Below are positions 8,364 to 14,492 of a DNA stretch of 30,071 nucleotides, piece after piece. This DNA comes from JAZNQL01 sp045531205 (GTDB lineage: Bacteria; Bacillota; Clostridia; UMGS1883; UMGS1540), in assembly GCA_045531205.1 (NCBI GenBank), contig JAZSDN010000019.1, forward strand, positions 1-30,071. Direction: 5' to 3'. Position 1 is the first letter of the stretch. Each line of letters starts with the position of its first letter. The notes below the pieces were generated by a model. That model ran no database searches, was not told the DNA's origin, and was given only the letters and a program-made list of their open reading frames with translations. Made by a program: the position numbers and the translations under genes.

Positions 8364-9119
8364 CTAAAGTATTTGAACGCCTGCTTTTCTGAATACCCCA
8401 AGGGCACTCTTTTCAAAGAGGCTGTCTGTAACAAAAACATCTATATCATTTGGGGTTGCTATGGTAAAGGGCTGGCTTTTGCCATACTTTGTGCTGTCCA
8501 TAACAACAACCTTGCGGGATGCTTTGGCTATTACTGCACGCTTTAACTCACATTCATCATAATGACCGCAGGTAAAGCCGTGTTCGGGAGAGTATCCCGA
8601 TGCTGCAATAATGGCAGTGCCGATATTTATATCACGTAAAAAGTTTACCGCACCAAGACCCGACAAAGATATATTTTCGTGATTTAATCTGCCGCCAAGC
8701 ATACTTACCTCGCAAAGAGTGTTTTTTGCAAGCTCTGTTGCTACATTGGGGCCGCTTGTTACTACAAAGAATGCTTTGTCCTGAATTTCTTTCGCAATGT
8801 ACATAATAGTACTGCCCGAGTCAAGATATACACATTCATTTTCGTTTATTAAAACTGTGGTCTTTTTAGCTATTTCTTTTTTTAGCTCTTTATTTTCATT
8901 TTCACGGCTCTGGTAGGTAGCTTCTTTATGCATAGAAAGATGAACTATGCTTTTTGCACCGCCCTTTGTCCGCACAACCTCTCCGCGTTGTTCAAGCGTT
9001 TCCAGGTCACGTCTTATAGTCATTGCTGAAATATTCGGAAAAAGCTCTGCAAGTTTAGCTATACTCATAAAGCCGTTGTCTACAATGAGCTCCAGAATTT
9101 TACTTCTTCTTTCCTCCAT
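8364..9119 (-). CDS. DeoR/GlpR-family transcriptional regulator
   Basis: A 251-residue regulator. Residues about 5-57 form the DeoR winged helix-turn-helix (AMTIRRDLETLEQRGEVVR). The remainder is the ISOCOT-type effector domain with the usual YLDSGSTIMYIA segment, and family members generally sense a phosphorylated sugar. AGGAG lies 7 nt before the ATG. It is the first gene of the operon that continues with the dehydrogenase, E2, E3 and E1, so it most likely controls that operon and itself, perhaps in response to a sugar phosphate. Which one is not visible. Confidence 0.92.
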   Translation of the reverse strand: MEERRSKILELIVDNGFMSIAKLAELFPNISAMTIRRDLETLEQRGEVVRTKGGAKSIVHLSMHKEATYQSRENENKELKKEIAKKTTVLINENECVYLDSGSTIMYIAKEIQDKAFFVVTSGPNVATELAKNTLCEVSMLGGRLNHENISLSGLGAVNFLRDINIGTAIIAASGYSPEHGFTCGHYDECELKRAVIAKASRKVVVMDSTKYGKSQPFTIATPNDIDVFVTDSLFEKSALGVFRKAGVQIL

Positions 9120-9133
9120 TTTTGCTCTCCTTT

Positions 9134-9170
9134 TGAAAATATTTCACACCTTTTTATATTATATATGAAA
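9134..9170. promoter_or_regulatory. Candidate DeoR operator half-sites
   Basis: TGAAA at 9134-9138 and TTTCA at 9142-9146 form a small inverted repeat in the leader. A third half-site, TGAAA, is at 9166-9170 inside the promoter spacer. The placement fits repression by the DeoR protein, but the repeats are short and the region is AT-rich, so this is tentative. Confidence 0.3.
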
Positions 9171-9186
9171 AATTTTAACATGTCAA
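9158..9186 (-). promoter_or_regulatory. Consensus promoter of the deoR-dehydrogenase operon
   Basis: Minus strand: TTGACA at 9186-9181, 17-nt spacer, TATAAT at 9163-9158, exact consensus. Transcription would begin near 9151, giving a leader of about 32 nt before the DeoR start. Confidence 0.85.
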
Positions 9187-9282
9187 CCTATTTTTGAATT
9201 TTGTATATATTATTTTTATAGGAAGAAATTTCCGAAAAATTTACGTCTTTTTAAAGTTTTTAAAAATTTTTTTAAAATTATA

Positions 9283-9311
9283 TTGACAAGCGGGATTTTT
9301 CTTGCTATAAT
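9283..9311 (+). promoter_or_regulatory. Consensus promoter of the tRNA-Leu gene
   Basis: TTGACA at 9283-9288, 17-nt spacer, TATAAT at 9306-9311. The A/T tracts just upstream (about 9250-9280) look like an UP element, as expected for a strong stable-RNA promoter. Transcription starts about 24 nt before the tRNA. Confidence 0.88.
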
Positions 9312-9341
9312 GTATCTTGCTCTTTGGAGTAAAAATAATTT

Positions 9342-9425
9342 GCGCACATGCTGGAATAGGCAGACAGGCACGTTTGAGGGGCGTGTGTCACCGACGTGTG
9401 GGTTCAAGTCCCACTGTGCGCACCA
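9342..9425 (+). tRNA. tRNA-Leu, anticodon GAG, CCA encoded
   Basis: Acceptor arms GCGCACA (9342-9348) and TGTGCGC (9415-9421) pair over 7 bp, followed by A and an encoded CCA. The anticodon stem CACGT/GCGTG encloses the loop TTGAGGG with anticodon GAG at 9376-9378, reading CUC and CUU leucine codons. A 12-nt variable region contains a GTC/GAC mini-stem as in class II tRNAs, and the T arm GTGGG-TTCAAGT-CCCAC is canonical. Promoter and terminator flank it closely, so it is a single-gene unit. Confidence 0.95.
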
Positions 9426-9426
9426 G

Positions 9427-9463
9427 AAAAAACCGTAGATTCTGATAGAATCTGCGGTTTTTT
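9427..9463 (+). terminator. Terminator of the tRNA-Leu transcript
   Basis: A 13-bp stem (9431-9443 with 9447-9459, one G-U pair, 3-nt loop) is followed by a T run ending at 9463. It starts immediately after the CCA end. Confidence 0.9.
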
Positions 9464-9464
9464 C

Positions 9465-9638
9465 AATGAAGCGTCCCCTACGGGAACATTAAGTCGCTAA
9501 TGCTAATGAAGACGCTTTGCTAATGAAGTGTTGCTTCGCAACATTTCAGAACGCTTCGCTTCATAAATCCGCCAAGCGGATTTGCTTCATAGTGGCAAAG
9601 CCACTACTTCATATTTGTCGATAGACAAATACTTCATT
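9465..9638. repeat. Array of five small hairpins joined by ATGAAG / CTTCAT spacers
   Basis: Five stems with 3-4 nt loops lie in a row: 9473-9487 (6 positions, one mismatch, loop TAC), 9524-9548 (11 bp with one G-U, loop TTC), 9565-9583 (8 bp, loop CAA), 9590-9606 (7 bp, loop AAA) and 9612-9631 (8 bp, loop GATA). The stems differ completely in sequence, while the linkers are conserved. ATGAAG occurs at 9466, 9506 and 9523, up to the central stem. Its reverse complement CTTCAT occurs at 9559, 9585, 9607 and 9632 after it. The outermost copies (AATGAAG 9465-9471, CTTCATT 9632-9638) can pair to close the whole region into one multi-branched structure. No CRISPR-like repeats or open reading frame explain it. 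It ends directly at the promoter of the four-helix-bundle gene. Confidence 0.8.
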
Positions 9639-9665
9639 TGCATTTCTTAAAATTTATGTTATACT
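9638..9665 (+). promoter_or_regulatory. Probable promoter of the four-helix-bundle gene
   Basis: TTGCAT at 9638-9643, 16-nt spacer, TATACT at 9660-9665. The -35 box overlaps the last base of the hairpin array, so the array sits immediately upstream of the transcribed region. Confidence 0.55.
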
Positions 9666-9673
9666 TAACATAA
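9654..9673. promoter_or_regulatory. Perfect palindrome over the -10 box, possible operator
   Basis: TTATGTTA (9654-9661) and TAACATAA (9666-9673) are an exact 8-bp inverted repeat around TACT. The repeat covers the -10 element and likely transcription start of the four-helix-bundle gene, a position suited to repression. It could also fold as a hairpin at the 5' end of the message. Confidence 0.5.
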
Positions 9674-9687
9674 GGCAGGTGTTTTTA

Positions 9688-10044
9688 ATGCGTGAAGATA
9701 AATTATCTATTCAGTCCATGGATTTTGCAGTAGAAATCATAAATCTTGTTAAAGAGTTAAAATCTAAAAAAGAAAGCATTATTTCAAATCAAATAGGAAA
9801 AAGTGGAACATCAATCGGCGCAAACATCCGGGAGGCTCATTATGCTCATGGCACTGCAGATTTCATTGCAAAACTTCAAATTGCCCTGAAAGAGTCCAAC
9901 GAAACGGGATATTGGCTTGAATTACTTTTTAAGACTGGGTACATAAATGATGCTACTCATAAAGAACTGGATTCAAAATGCACAAGTATCAGAGTGATGC
10001 TAATCTCTTCTATCAATACCGCAAAACAAAATATGGATAAATAA
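9688..10044 (+). CDS. Four-helix-bundle protein, 23S rRNA intervening-sequence (IVP/S23) family
   Basis: A small protein of 118 residues predicted to be almost entirely helical. Family signatures visible are the N-terminal MDFAVEIINLVKELK, the central QIGKSGTSIGANIREAHYA, then IAKLQIALKESNETGYWLELL. Relatives were first found encoded inside insertions in 23S rRNA genes and are related to the bAvd accessory protein of diversity-generating retroelements. They form small oligomers that bind nucleic acid through basic surfaces. No molecular function is known for most stand-alone copies. There is no rRNA gene or reverse transcriptase in this window. A GTG at 9679 is in frame, but AAGGCAGG lies 8 nt before the ATG at 9688, which I chose. 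The gene is flanked by its own promoter and terminator and stands next to the hairpin array, suggesting a joint accessory unit. Confidence 0.88.
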   Translation: MREDKLSIQSMDFAVEIINLVKELKSKKESIISNQIGKSGTSIGANIREAHYAHGTADFIAKLQIALKESNETGYWLELLFKTGYINDATHKELDSKCTSIRVMLISSINTAKQNMDK

Positions 10045-10046
10045 TC

Positions 10047-10071
10047 AAACTGCTACTATTGGCAGTTTTTT
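10047..10071 (+). terminator. Terminator of the four-helix-bundle gene
   Basis: AAACTGC and GCAGTTT form a 7-bp stem with an 8-nt loop, followed by a T6 run, starting just after the stop codon. Confidence 0.75.
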
Positions 10072-10082
10072 CTTGTATAACA

Positions 10083-10112
10083 AAAACGGTGCAACGAGAG
10101 TTGCACCGTTTT
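10083..10112 (-). terminator. Terminator of the EF-G-like gene, possibly bidirectional
   Basis: An 11-bp perfect stem (10085-10095 with 10100-10110, GAGA loop) has T-rich flanks on both strands. It sits 15 nt past the stop of the minus-strand EF-G-like gene and 40 nt past the end of the plus-strand four-helix-bundle gene, so it can serve both. Confidence 0.85.
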
Positions 10113-10125
10113 ATAATTCAAAGAA

Positions 10126-12201
10126 TTATTCTTCTTCAAGCTTTGATTTTTCAATAATTGTCTGGGCTACGTTTGCGGGAGCTTCTTCGTATCTTACAAA
10201 TTCAAGCGAGAAGGAAGCTCTGCCTTGTGTCATTGAACGAAGGTCTGTAGCGTACTTATTCATTTCGCTCATAGGAACTTCGGCTTCAACAAGCTGGCAA
10301 CCCTTTTTCTGTGCGGGGTTCATACCAAGCACACGGCCACGGCGTTTGTTTACGTCACCTATAATATCGCCCATCATACTGTCAGGACAGGTAACCTCAA
10401 GCTTGCCGATAGGCTCTAAAATAACGGGAGAAGCCTGAACAAGACCTGCCTTGTAAGCTAAAGATGCCGCAATTTTAAAGGACATATCGTTTGAGTCAAC
10501 AGGATGGTAAGAACCGTCAACCAGTGTAGCTTTAAGGTTAATAACAGGATAGCCTGCCAAAACGCCCTTTAAAACACATTCACGCAAACCTTTTTCAACA
10601 GCGGGGAAGTAGTTCTTGGGAACCGAGCCTCCAAAAATGTTTGTTTCAAAGATGAGGTCTTCTGTTTCACCGGGTTCAAATTCAATCCAAACATCACCGA
10701 ACTGACCTGCACCGCCCGACTGTTTCTTATGACGTCCCTGAACCTTAACCTTCTTACGGATGGTTTCTCTGTAAGCGTTTCTGGGTTCTTTTAAGTCAAC
10801 TTCAACACCGAATTTACCTTTGAGCTTGTTAACGATAATATCAAGGTGCTGCTCGCCAATACCTGAAACAAGAGTCTGATGTGTTTCAGCATTTGTGTAT
10901 GTTTTGAAGGTCGGATCTTCTTCAGCAAGTCTCTGCAGACCTGTGCTTATTTTACCTTCATCGTTTTTGGATTTAGGCATAATAGCCATTGAAATGCAAG
11001 GTGCGGGGAAACTTATGCCGTCTAATATAACGGGGTTTGAAGCAGAAGTAAGAGTATCGCCTGTAACTGTTTCAGAGAGCTTTGTTACTGCAGCAATATC
11101 GCCTGCGGTAGCTTCGGAAACATCAATCTGCTTTTTACCGCGAAGCATAATAACCTTACCGATTTTTTCGTTAACACCCTTTGAGGAGTTAAATACGGTT
11201 GAATCTGGCTTCATTGTACCCGAGTAAACTCTGAAAAGTGAGATTTTACCAACAAACGGGTCAGCAATTGTTTTGAATACAAGTGCAGCTAAAGGACCTG
11301 CGGGGTCAGCTTTAAGCATAACTTCGCCGTCGCCCTTTGCGTTTTTAGCATTTACTTCGGGCATATCCGAAGGAGCAGGGAAATAATCAGCAATAGCGTC
11401 CATTATAGGAGTAATGCAAAGGTTTGAACCTGCAGCACCGCAGAACACCGGCATAATAAGACCCTGCTTAAAGCTTGCCTTAATAGCGCCTGTAAGCTCT
11501 TCTGCAGTAAAATCTTCGCCTGCGAAATATTTTTCCATTAAAGCTTCGTCAGTTTCAGCAACAGCTTCAATTAAAATACCTCTTGCTTCTTCTATTTCAG
11601 CTTCAGCGTCAGCGGGAATTGCAGTTTCTGCAAGCTTTGCGCCGTCAGCCTTGTAAGCTTTCATATTTATTATGTCTATAACACCTGATAAAGTACCGCC
11701 TTCAATTAAGGGAAGCTGGAAAGGTGCAACCGATGAACCAAAGTGAGCCTTCAAATCTTCCAAAGTGTTGTGGAAGTTAGCTCTTTCATGATCCATTTTA
11801 TTTACGAAAAATGCAACGGGAATACCTTTTTCCTGTGCATAATCAAAGCACTGTTCAGTACCAACCGAAACGCCCGAACGTCCTGAAAGTAAAACGATAG
11901 CAGCATCGGCTACTCTTACAGCCTCGTGAACTTCGCCTACAAAGTCGAAGAATCCGGGAGTATCAATAACGTTAACCTTTGTATTTTTCCATTCAAACGG
12001 AGTCATAGCTGCGTTTATGGAGAAGGCTCTCTTTACTTCTTCGGAGTCATAGTCTGAAACGGTTGAACCGTCAGCAATCTTACCCGGACGGTCAATAACG
12101 CCTGCGTTAAATAACATAGCGTCTGCAAATGTGGTTTTGCCGGCATCGCCGTGTCCGATAAGACATACGTTTCTTATCTTGTCGGTTGAAAAATTACTCA
12201 T
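10126..12201 (-). CDS. EF-G-like translational GTPase (EF-G paralogue)
   Basis: A 691-residue protein with the full EF-G domain order: GTPase domain, beta-barrel domain II (about 305-390), and domains III-V including a TGEP-like IV region (about 475-600). The GTP-binding motifs are GHGDAGKTT (residues 16-24), DTPGFFDF (80-87) and NKMD (134-137). In canonical EF-G the G3 motif is DTPGH, where the His activates the hydrolytic water; here that position is Phe84. Switch I (KRAFSINAA) also departs from the usual RGITI sequence. These differences place it with the divergent EF-G2-type proteins rather than the housekeeping fusA product. Whether it acts in elongation, recycling or stress is unknown. 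AAGGAG precedes the ATG by 9 nt. It stands alone in its transcription unit behind a leader of about 120 nt. Confidence 0.88.
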   Translation of the reverse strand: MSNFSTDKIRNVCLIGHGDAGKTTFADAMLFNAGVIDRPGKIADGSTVSDYDSEEVKRAFSINAAMTPFEWKNTKVNVIDTPGFFDFVGEVHEAVRVADAAIVLLSGRSGVSVGTEQCFDYAQEKGIPVAFFVNKMDHERANFHNTLEDLKAHFGSSVAPFQLPLIEGGTLSGVIDIINMKAYKADGAKLAETAIPADAEAEIEEARGILIEAVAETDEALMEKYFAGEDFTAEELTGAIKASFKQGLIMPVFCGAAGSNLCITPIMDAIADYFPAPSDMPEVNAKNAKGDGEVMLKADPAGPLAALVFKTIADPFVGKISLFRVYSGTMKPDSTVFNSSKGVNEKIGKVIMLRGKKQIDVSEATAGDIAAVTKLSETVTGDTLTSASNPVILDGISFPAPCISMAIMPKSKNDEGKISTGLQRLAEEDPTFKTYTNAETHQTLVSGIGEQHLDIIVNKLKGKFGVEVDLKEPRNAYRETIRKKVKVQGRHKKQSGGAGQFGDVWIEFEPGETEDLIFETNIFGGSVPKNYFPAVEKGLRECVLKGVLAGYPVINLKATLVDGSYHPVDSNDMSFKIAASLAYKAGLVQASPVILEPIGKLEVTCPDSMMGDIIGDVNKRRGRVLGMNPAQKKGCQLVEAEVPMSEMNKYATDLRSMTQGRASFSLEFVRYEEAPANVAQTIIEKSKLEEE

Positions 12202-12227
12202 AACTAAACACTCCTTATTTGCCTTTA

Positions 12228-12262
12228 TAAAAAAATAGGCTTAGAATTTTTGCATGGCCTAT
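12228..12262 (-). terminator. Candidate attenuator in the EF-G-like leader
   Basis: On the minus strand ATAGGC (12262-12257) pairs with GCCTAT (12240-12235), and T7 follows. The hairpin lies between the predicted promoter and the ribosome binding site, so it could stop transcription before the gene. The stem is short (6-7 bp) and the loop long (16 nt). No known riboswitch class is recognised. Confidence 0.4.
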
Positions 12263-12326
12263 ATTAATACTCGAAAATTTTGCGAGGACCAATACTACCA
12301 CAGTACGGGAAAAAACCCTTACATAT

Positions 12327-12354
12327 ATTATAATACAAAACGGCAAAATGATAA
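12327..12354 (-). promoter_or_regulatory. Probable promoter of the EF-G-like gene
   Basis: Minus strand: exact TATAAT at 12332-12327, with a weak -35 TTATCA at 12354-12349 and a 16-nt spacer. It implies a leader of about 120 nt. Confidence 0.5.
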
Positions 12355-12414
12355 AGAGAAAATATATAACAATAATTTAGAATGATTTTTGTGCAATTTT
12401 ACCAAAAAACAACA

Positions 12415-13656
12415 CTATTTTCTTACCTGACCATAGCCATTTATAACAAATTTAATGCTGGTAAGAGCCTTTAAGCCCATAGGGCCGCGGGCGTGAATTT
12501 TTTGTGTGCTTATACCAATTTCTGCCCCTAAACCAAATTCAGCACCATCTGTAAATCGGGTTGATGCGTTGTGGTAAACAGCGGCAGAGTCAATTGCCAT
12601 CTGGAACTTTTCAGCACGCATATCATCGGCAGTAACAATGCAGTCTGAATGGCGGGTGTGGCACATATTTATGTGCGTTATTGCCCTGTCAAGAGAATCT
12701 ACGGTTTTTACCGAAATAATAGGTCCTAAATATTCTGTAAAAAAGTCTTCCTCTGTTGCGGGCAGAATATCGGGACAGATTTCGCGGGCAGCCTCATCGC
12801 CTCGTATTTCAATATTTTTTGCATAAAGCCTTTTGGCAATGGGAGGAAGGGCTTTCCCTATAATATCTTTATGAAAAACAAGCGATTCGCATGCATTGCA
12901 AACCCCCATTCTTTGGGTTTTTGCGTTTTCTATAATATCTGCCGCCATTTGTATGTCTGCGTATTTATCAACATAAACGTGGCAGTTGCCTGTACCCGTT
13001 TCAACTACGGGGATTCTGCTTTGCTCGGTAACGGTTTTTATAAGAGCCGCACCGCCTCTGGGGATTAAAAGGTCAACATATTCCGAAAGATGCATAAGTT
13101 CTAGGGCCGCTTTTCTTGAAGGGTCAGAAACAAAGCACACAGCATCCTCAAGGTCATATTTTTTCAAAGCATCACGCAAAACAGAAGTGATTGCAGAGTT
13201 TGAAAGTATGGCATCGCTTCCCCCTCTTAAAATTGTTGCATTGCCCGATTTAAAGCAAAGAGCAAACGCGTCCGAGGTAACATTGGGGCGTGACTCGTAA
13301 ATAATGCCTATAACACCAATGGGAACACGTACCTCACGGATTAAAAGACCATTGGGACGTGTGTTTTCGGACAAAACCTCGCCCACAGGGTCAGCAAGAA
13401 GGGAAACATCGCGAATACCGTCACTCATTGCCTTTATTCTGTCATCATTTAGCATAAGTCGGTCAATTAACGGCTCGCTCATACCATTTTCTCTTGCTCT
13501 TTGTACGTCCTTTTGGTTTTCAGCTATTATATAGTCAGCATTTTTTATAAGAGCATCTGCCGCAGAAAGAAGAATTTCGTTTTTTTCGCTCTCTTTCAAA
13601 AGAGCTGTTTTTAAAGATGCACTCTGTGCTTTTTTTCCAAGAATTTTTAAATCCAA
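12415..13656 (-). CDS. proA: Glutamate-5-semialdehyde dehydrogenase (gamma-glutamyl phosphate reductase)
   Basis: Second step of proline synthesis: NADPH-dependent reduction of gamma-glutamyl phosphate to glutamate semialdehyde. Visible family segments include VPIGVIGIIYESRPNVT, ATILRGGSDA, VETGTGNCHVYVD, and the catalytic region KTQRMGVCNACESL with the active-site Cys at about residue 253 of the chosen protein. An ATG at 13698 is in frame, but it lies between the -35 and -10 boxes of the likely promoter and would not be transcribed. The TTG at 13656 has AAGGA 10 nt upstream and gives 413 residues, the usual ProA length; GTG at 13665 is another option. The glutamate kinase gene proB is not adjacent. 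It is transcribed divergently from the walR-like gene. Confidence 0.93.
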   Translation of the reverse strand: MDLKILGKKAQSASLKTALLKESEKNEILLSAADALIKNADYIIAENQKDVQRARENGMSEPLIDRLMLNDDRIKAMSDGIRDVSLLADPVGEVLSENTRPNGLLIREVRVPIGVIGIIYESRPNVTSDAFALCFKSGNATILRGGSDAILSNSAITSVLRDALKKYDLEDAVCFVSDPSRKAALELMHLSEYVDLLIPRGGAALIKTVTEQSRIPVVETGTGNCHVYVDKYADIQMAADIIENAKTQRMGVCNACESLVFHKDIIGKALPPIAKRLYAKNIEIRGDEAAREICPDILPATEEDFFTEYLGPIISVKTVDSLDRAITHINMCHTRHSDCIVTADDMRAEKFQMAIDSAAVYHNASTRFTDGAEFGLGAEIGISTQKIHARGPMGLKALTSIKFVINGYGQVRK

Positions 13657-13688
13657 AAAATCCACATCCTTCAAACATTTATACGCTA

Positions 13689-13717
13689 ATTTTAACATTG
13701 CGAAGTAGCAAAGTCAA
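13689..13717 (-). promoter_or_regulatory. Probable proA promoter
   Basis: Minus strand: TTGACT at 13717-13712, 17-nt spacer, TAAAAT at 13694-13689; each box has one mismatch to consensus. Transcription would start near 13682, downstream of the in-frame ATG at 13698. Confidence 0.65.
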
Positions 13718-13731
13718 TATTATTTTATTAC

Positions 13732-13760
13732 TTGACATATCATTGTAATTATTATAAAAT
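13732..13760 (+). promoter_or_regulatory. Promoter of the walRK-like operon
   Basis: TTGACA at 13732-13737, 17-nt spacer, TAAAAT at 13755-13760. It lies back to back with the proA promoter, the two -35 boxes being 14 bp apart, so one regulator could affect both. Confidence 0.7.
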
Positions 13761-13788
13761 AATATGAAAGAAGTAAGGAGGGTTTACC

Positions 13789-14478
13789 ATGGAAAAATTG
13801 ATTCTGGTAGTTGACGATGAAAAACCTATTGTAGATATTCTTACATTTAATCTTCAAAAGGACGGATATAAAGTAATTTCTGCACTTGACGGACCGCAGG
13901 GCTTGAATCTTGCACTTTCAAAAAAGCCCGACCTTGTACTTTTGGATGTAATGCTGCCCGGAATGGACGGCTTTGAAGTATGCCGTAAAATAAGAGAACA
14001 GTCAAGTGTTCCCATTCTTATGCTGACAGCAAGAGAAGAAGAGGTTGACAAGGTTTTAGGACTTGAAATGGGTGCAGACGACTATGTTACAAAACCCTTC
14101 AGCGTAAGAGAGCTTATGGCAAGAGTAAAGGCAAACCTTCGCAGAACTGCGGAAGAAGAAAAAACAGGCGATGCTGAAATTATACGTTATATGAATCTTA
14201 CTATAAATAACGCAAGCTACGAAATAGCAAAAGACGGCAAGGTTATAGACCTTACCTTGCGTGAATTTGAGCTTATGAAGTTTTTAATACAAAGACCGGG
14301 ACGTATTTTCTCGCGTGAACAGCTTCTTGAAAAGGTATGGGGTTATGAATATTACGGAGATGTACGTACAGTTGACGTAACAGTAAGAAGACTGCGTGAA
14401 AAAATAGAGGACGACCCCAAAAACCCCGTATATGTTATGACAAAGCGTGGCGTGGGATATTATATGAAAACCGAATAA
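13789..14478 (+). CDS. walR: OmpR-family response regulator, WalR-like
   Basis: A 229-residue regulator with an N-terminal receiver domain and a C-terminal winged helix. The receiver has the acidic pair Asp9-Asp10, phosphorylation site Asp53 (LVLLDVMLPG), Thr80 and Lys102. The winged-helix domain (about 130-229) contains LREFELMKFL and RTVDVTVRRLREKIE. The opening ILVVDDEKPIVDIL and GLEMGADDYVTKPFS are close to WalR/YycF, the essential regulator of cell-wall metabolism in Gram-positive bacteria; PhoP-type regulators are the alternative. AAGGAGGG lies 6 nt before the ATG. It is co-transcribed with the kinase 14 nt downstream. Confidence 0.88.
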   Translation: MEKLILVVDDEKPIVDILTFNLQKDGYKVISALDGPQGLNLALSKKPDLVLLDVMLPGMDGFEVCRKIREQSSVPILMLTAREEEVDKVLGLEMGADDYVTKPFSVRELMARVKANLRRTAEEEKTGDAEIIRYMNLTINNASYEIAKDGKVIDLTLREFELMKFLIQRPGRIFSREQLLEKVWGYEYYGDVRTVDVTVRRLREKIEDDPKNPVYVMTKRGVGYYMKTE

Positions 14479-14492
14479 AAGCAGGATAAAAT

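Noticed and set aside
9216..9407. A 63-codon minus-strand open frame.
   Set aside because: It runs across the tRNA-Leu gene and its promoter on the opposite strand, has no ribosome binding site and a composition unlike protein; a chance frame.
9465..9638. Repeated 6-nt words suggested a CRISPR array or tandem repeat.
   Set aside because: The repeated unit is only 6 nt, it changes to its reverse complement midway, and the intervening pieces are self-complementary hairpins rather than unique spacers. No cas genes are nearby.
9342..10071. Phage or integrative element inserted at the tRNA-Leu gene.
   Set aside because: No integrase, no repeat of the tRNA 3' end and no phage genes are seen; the segment after the tRNA holds only the hairpin array and one small gene.
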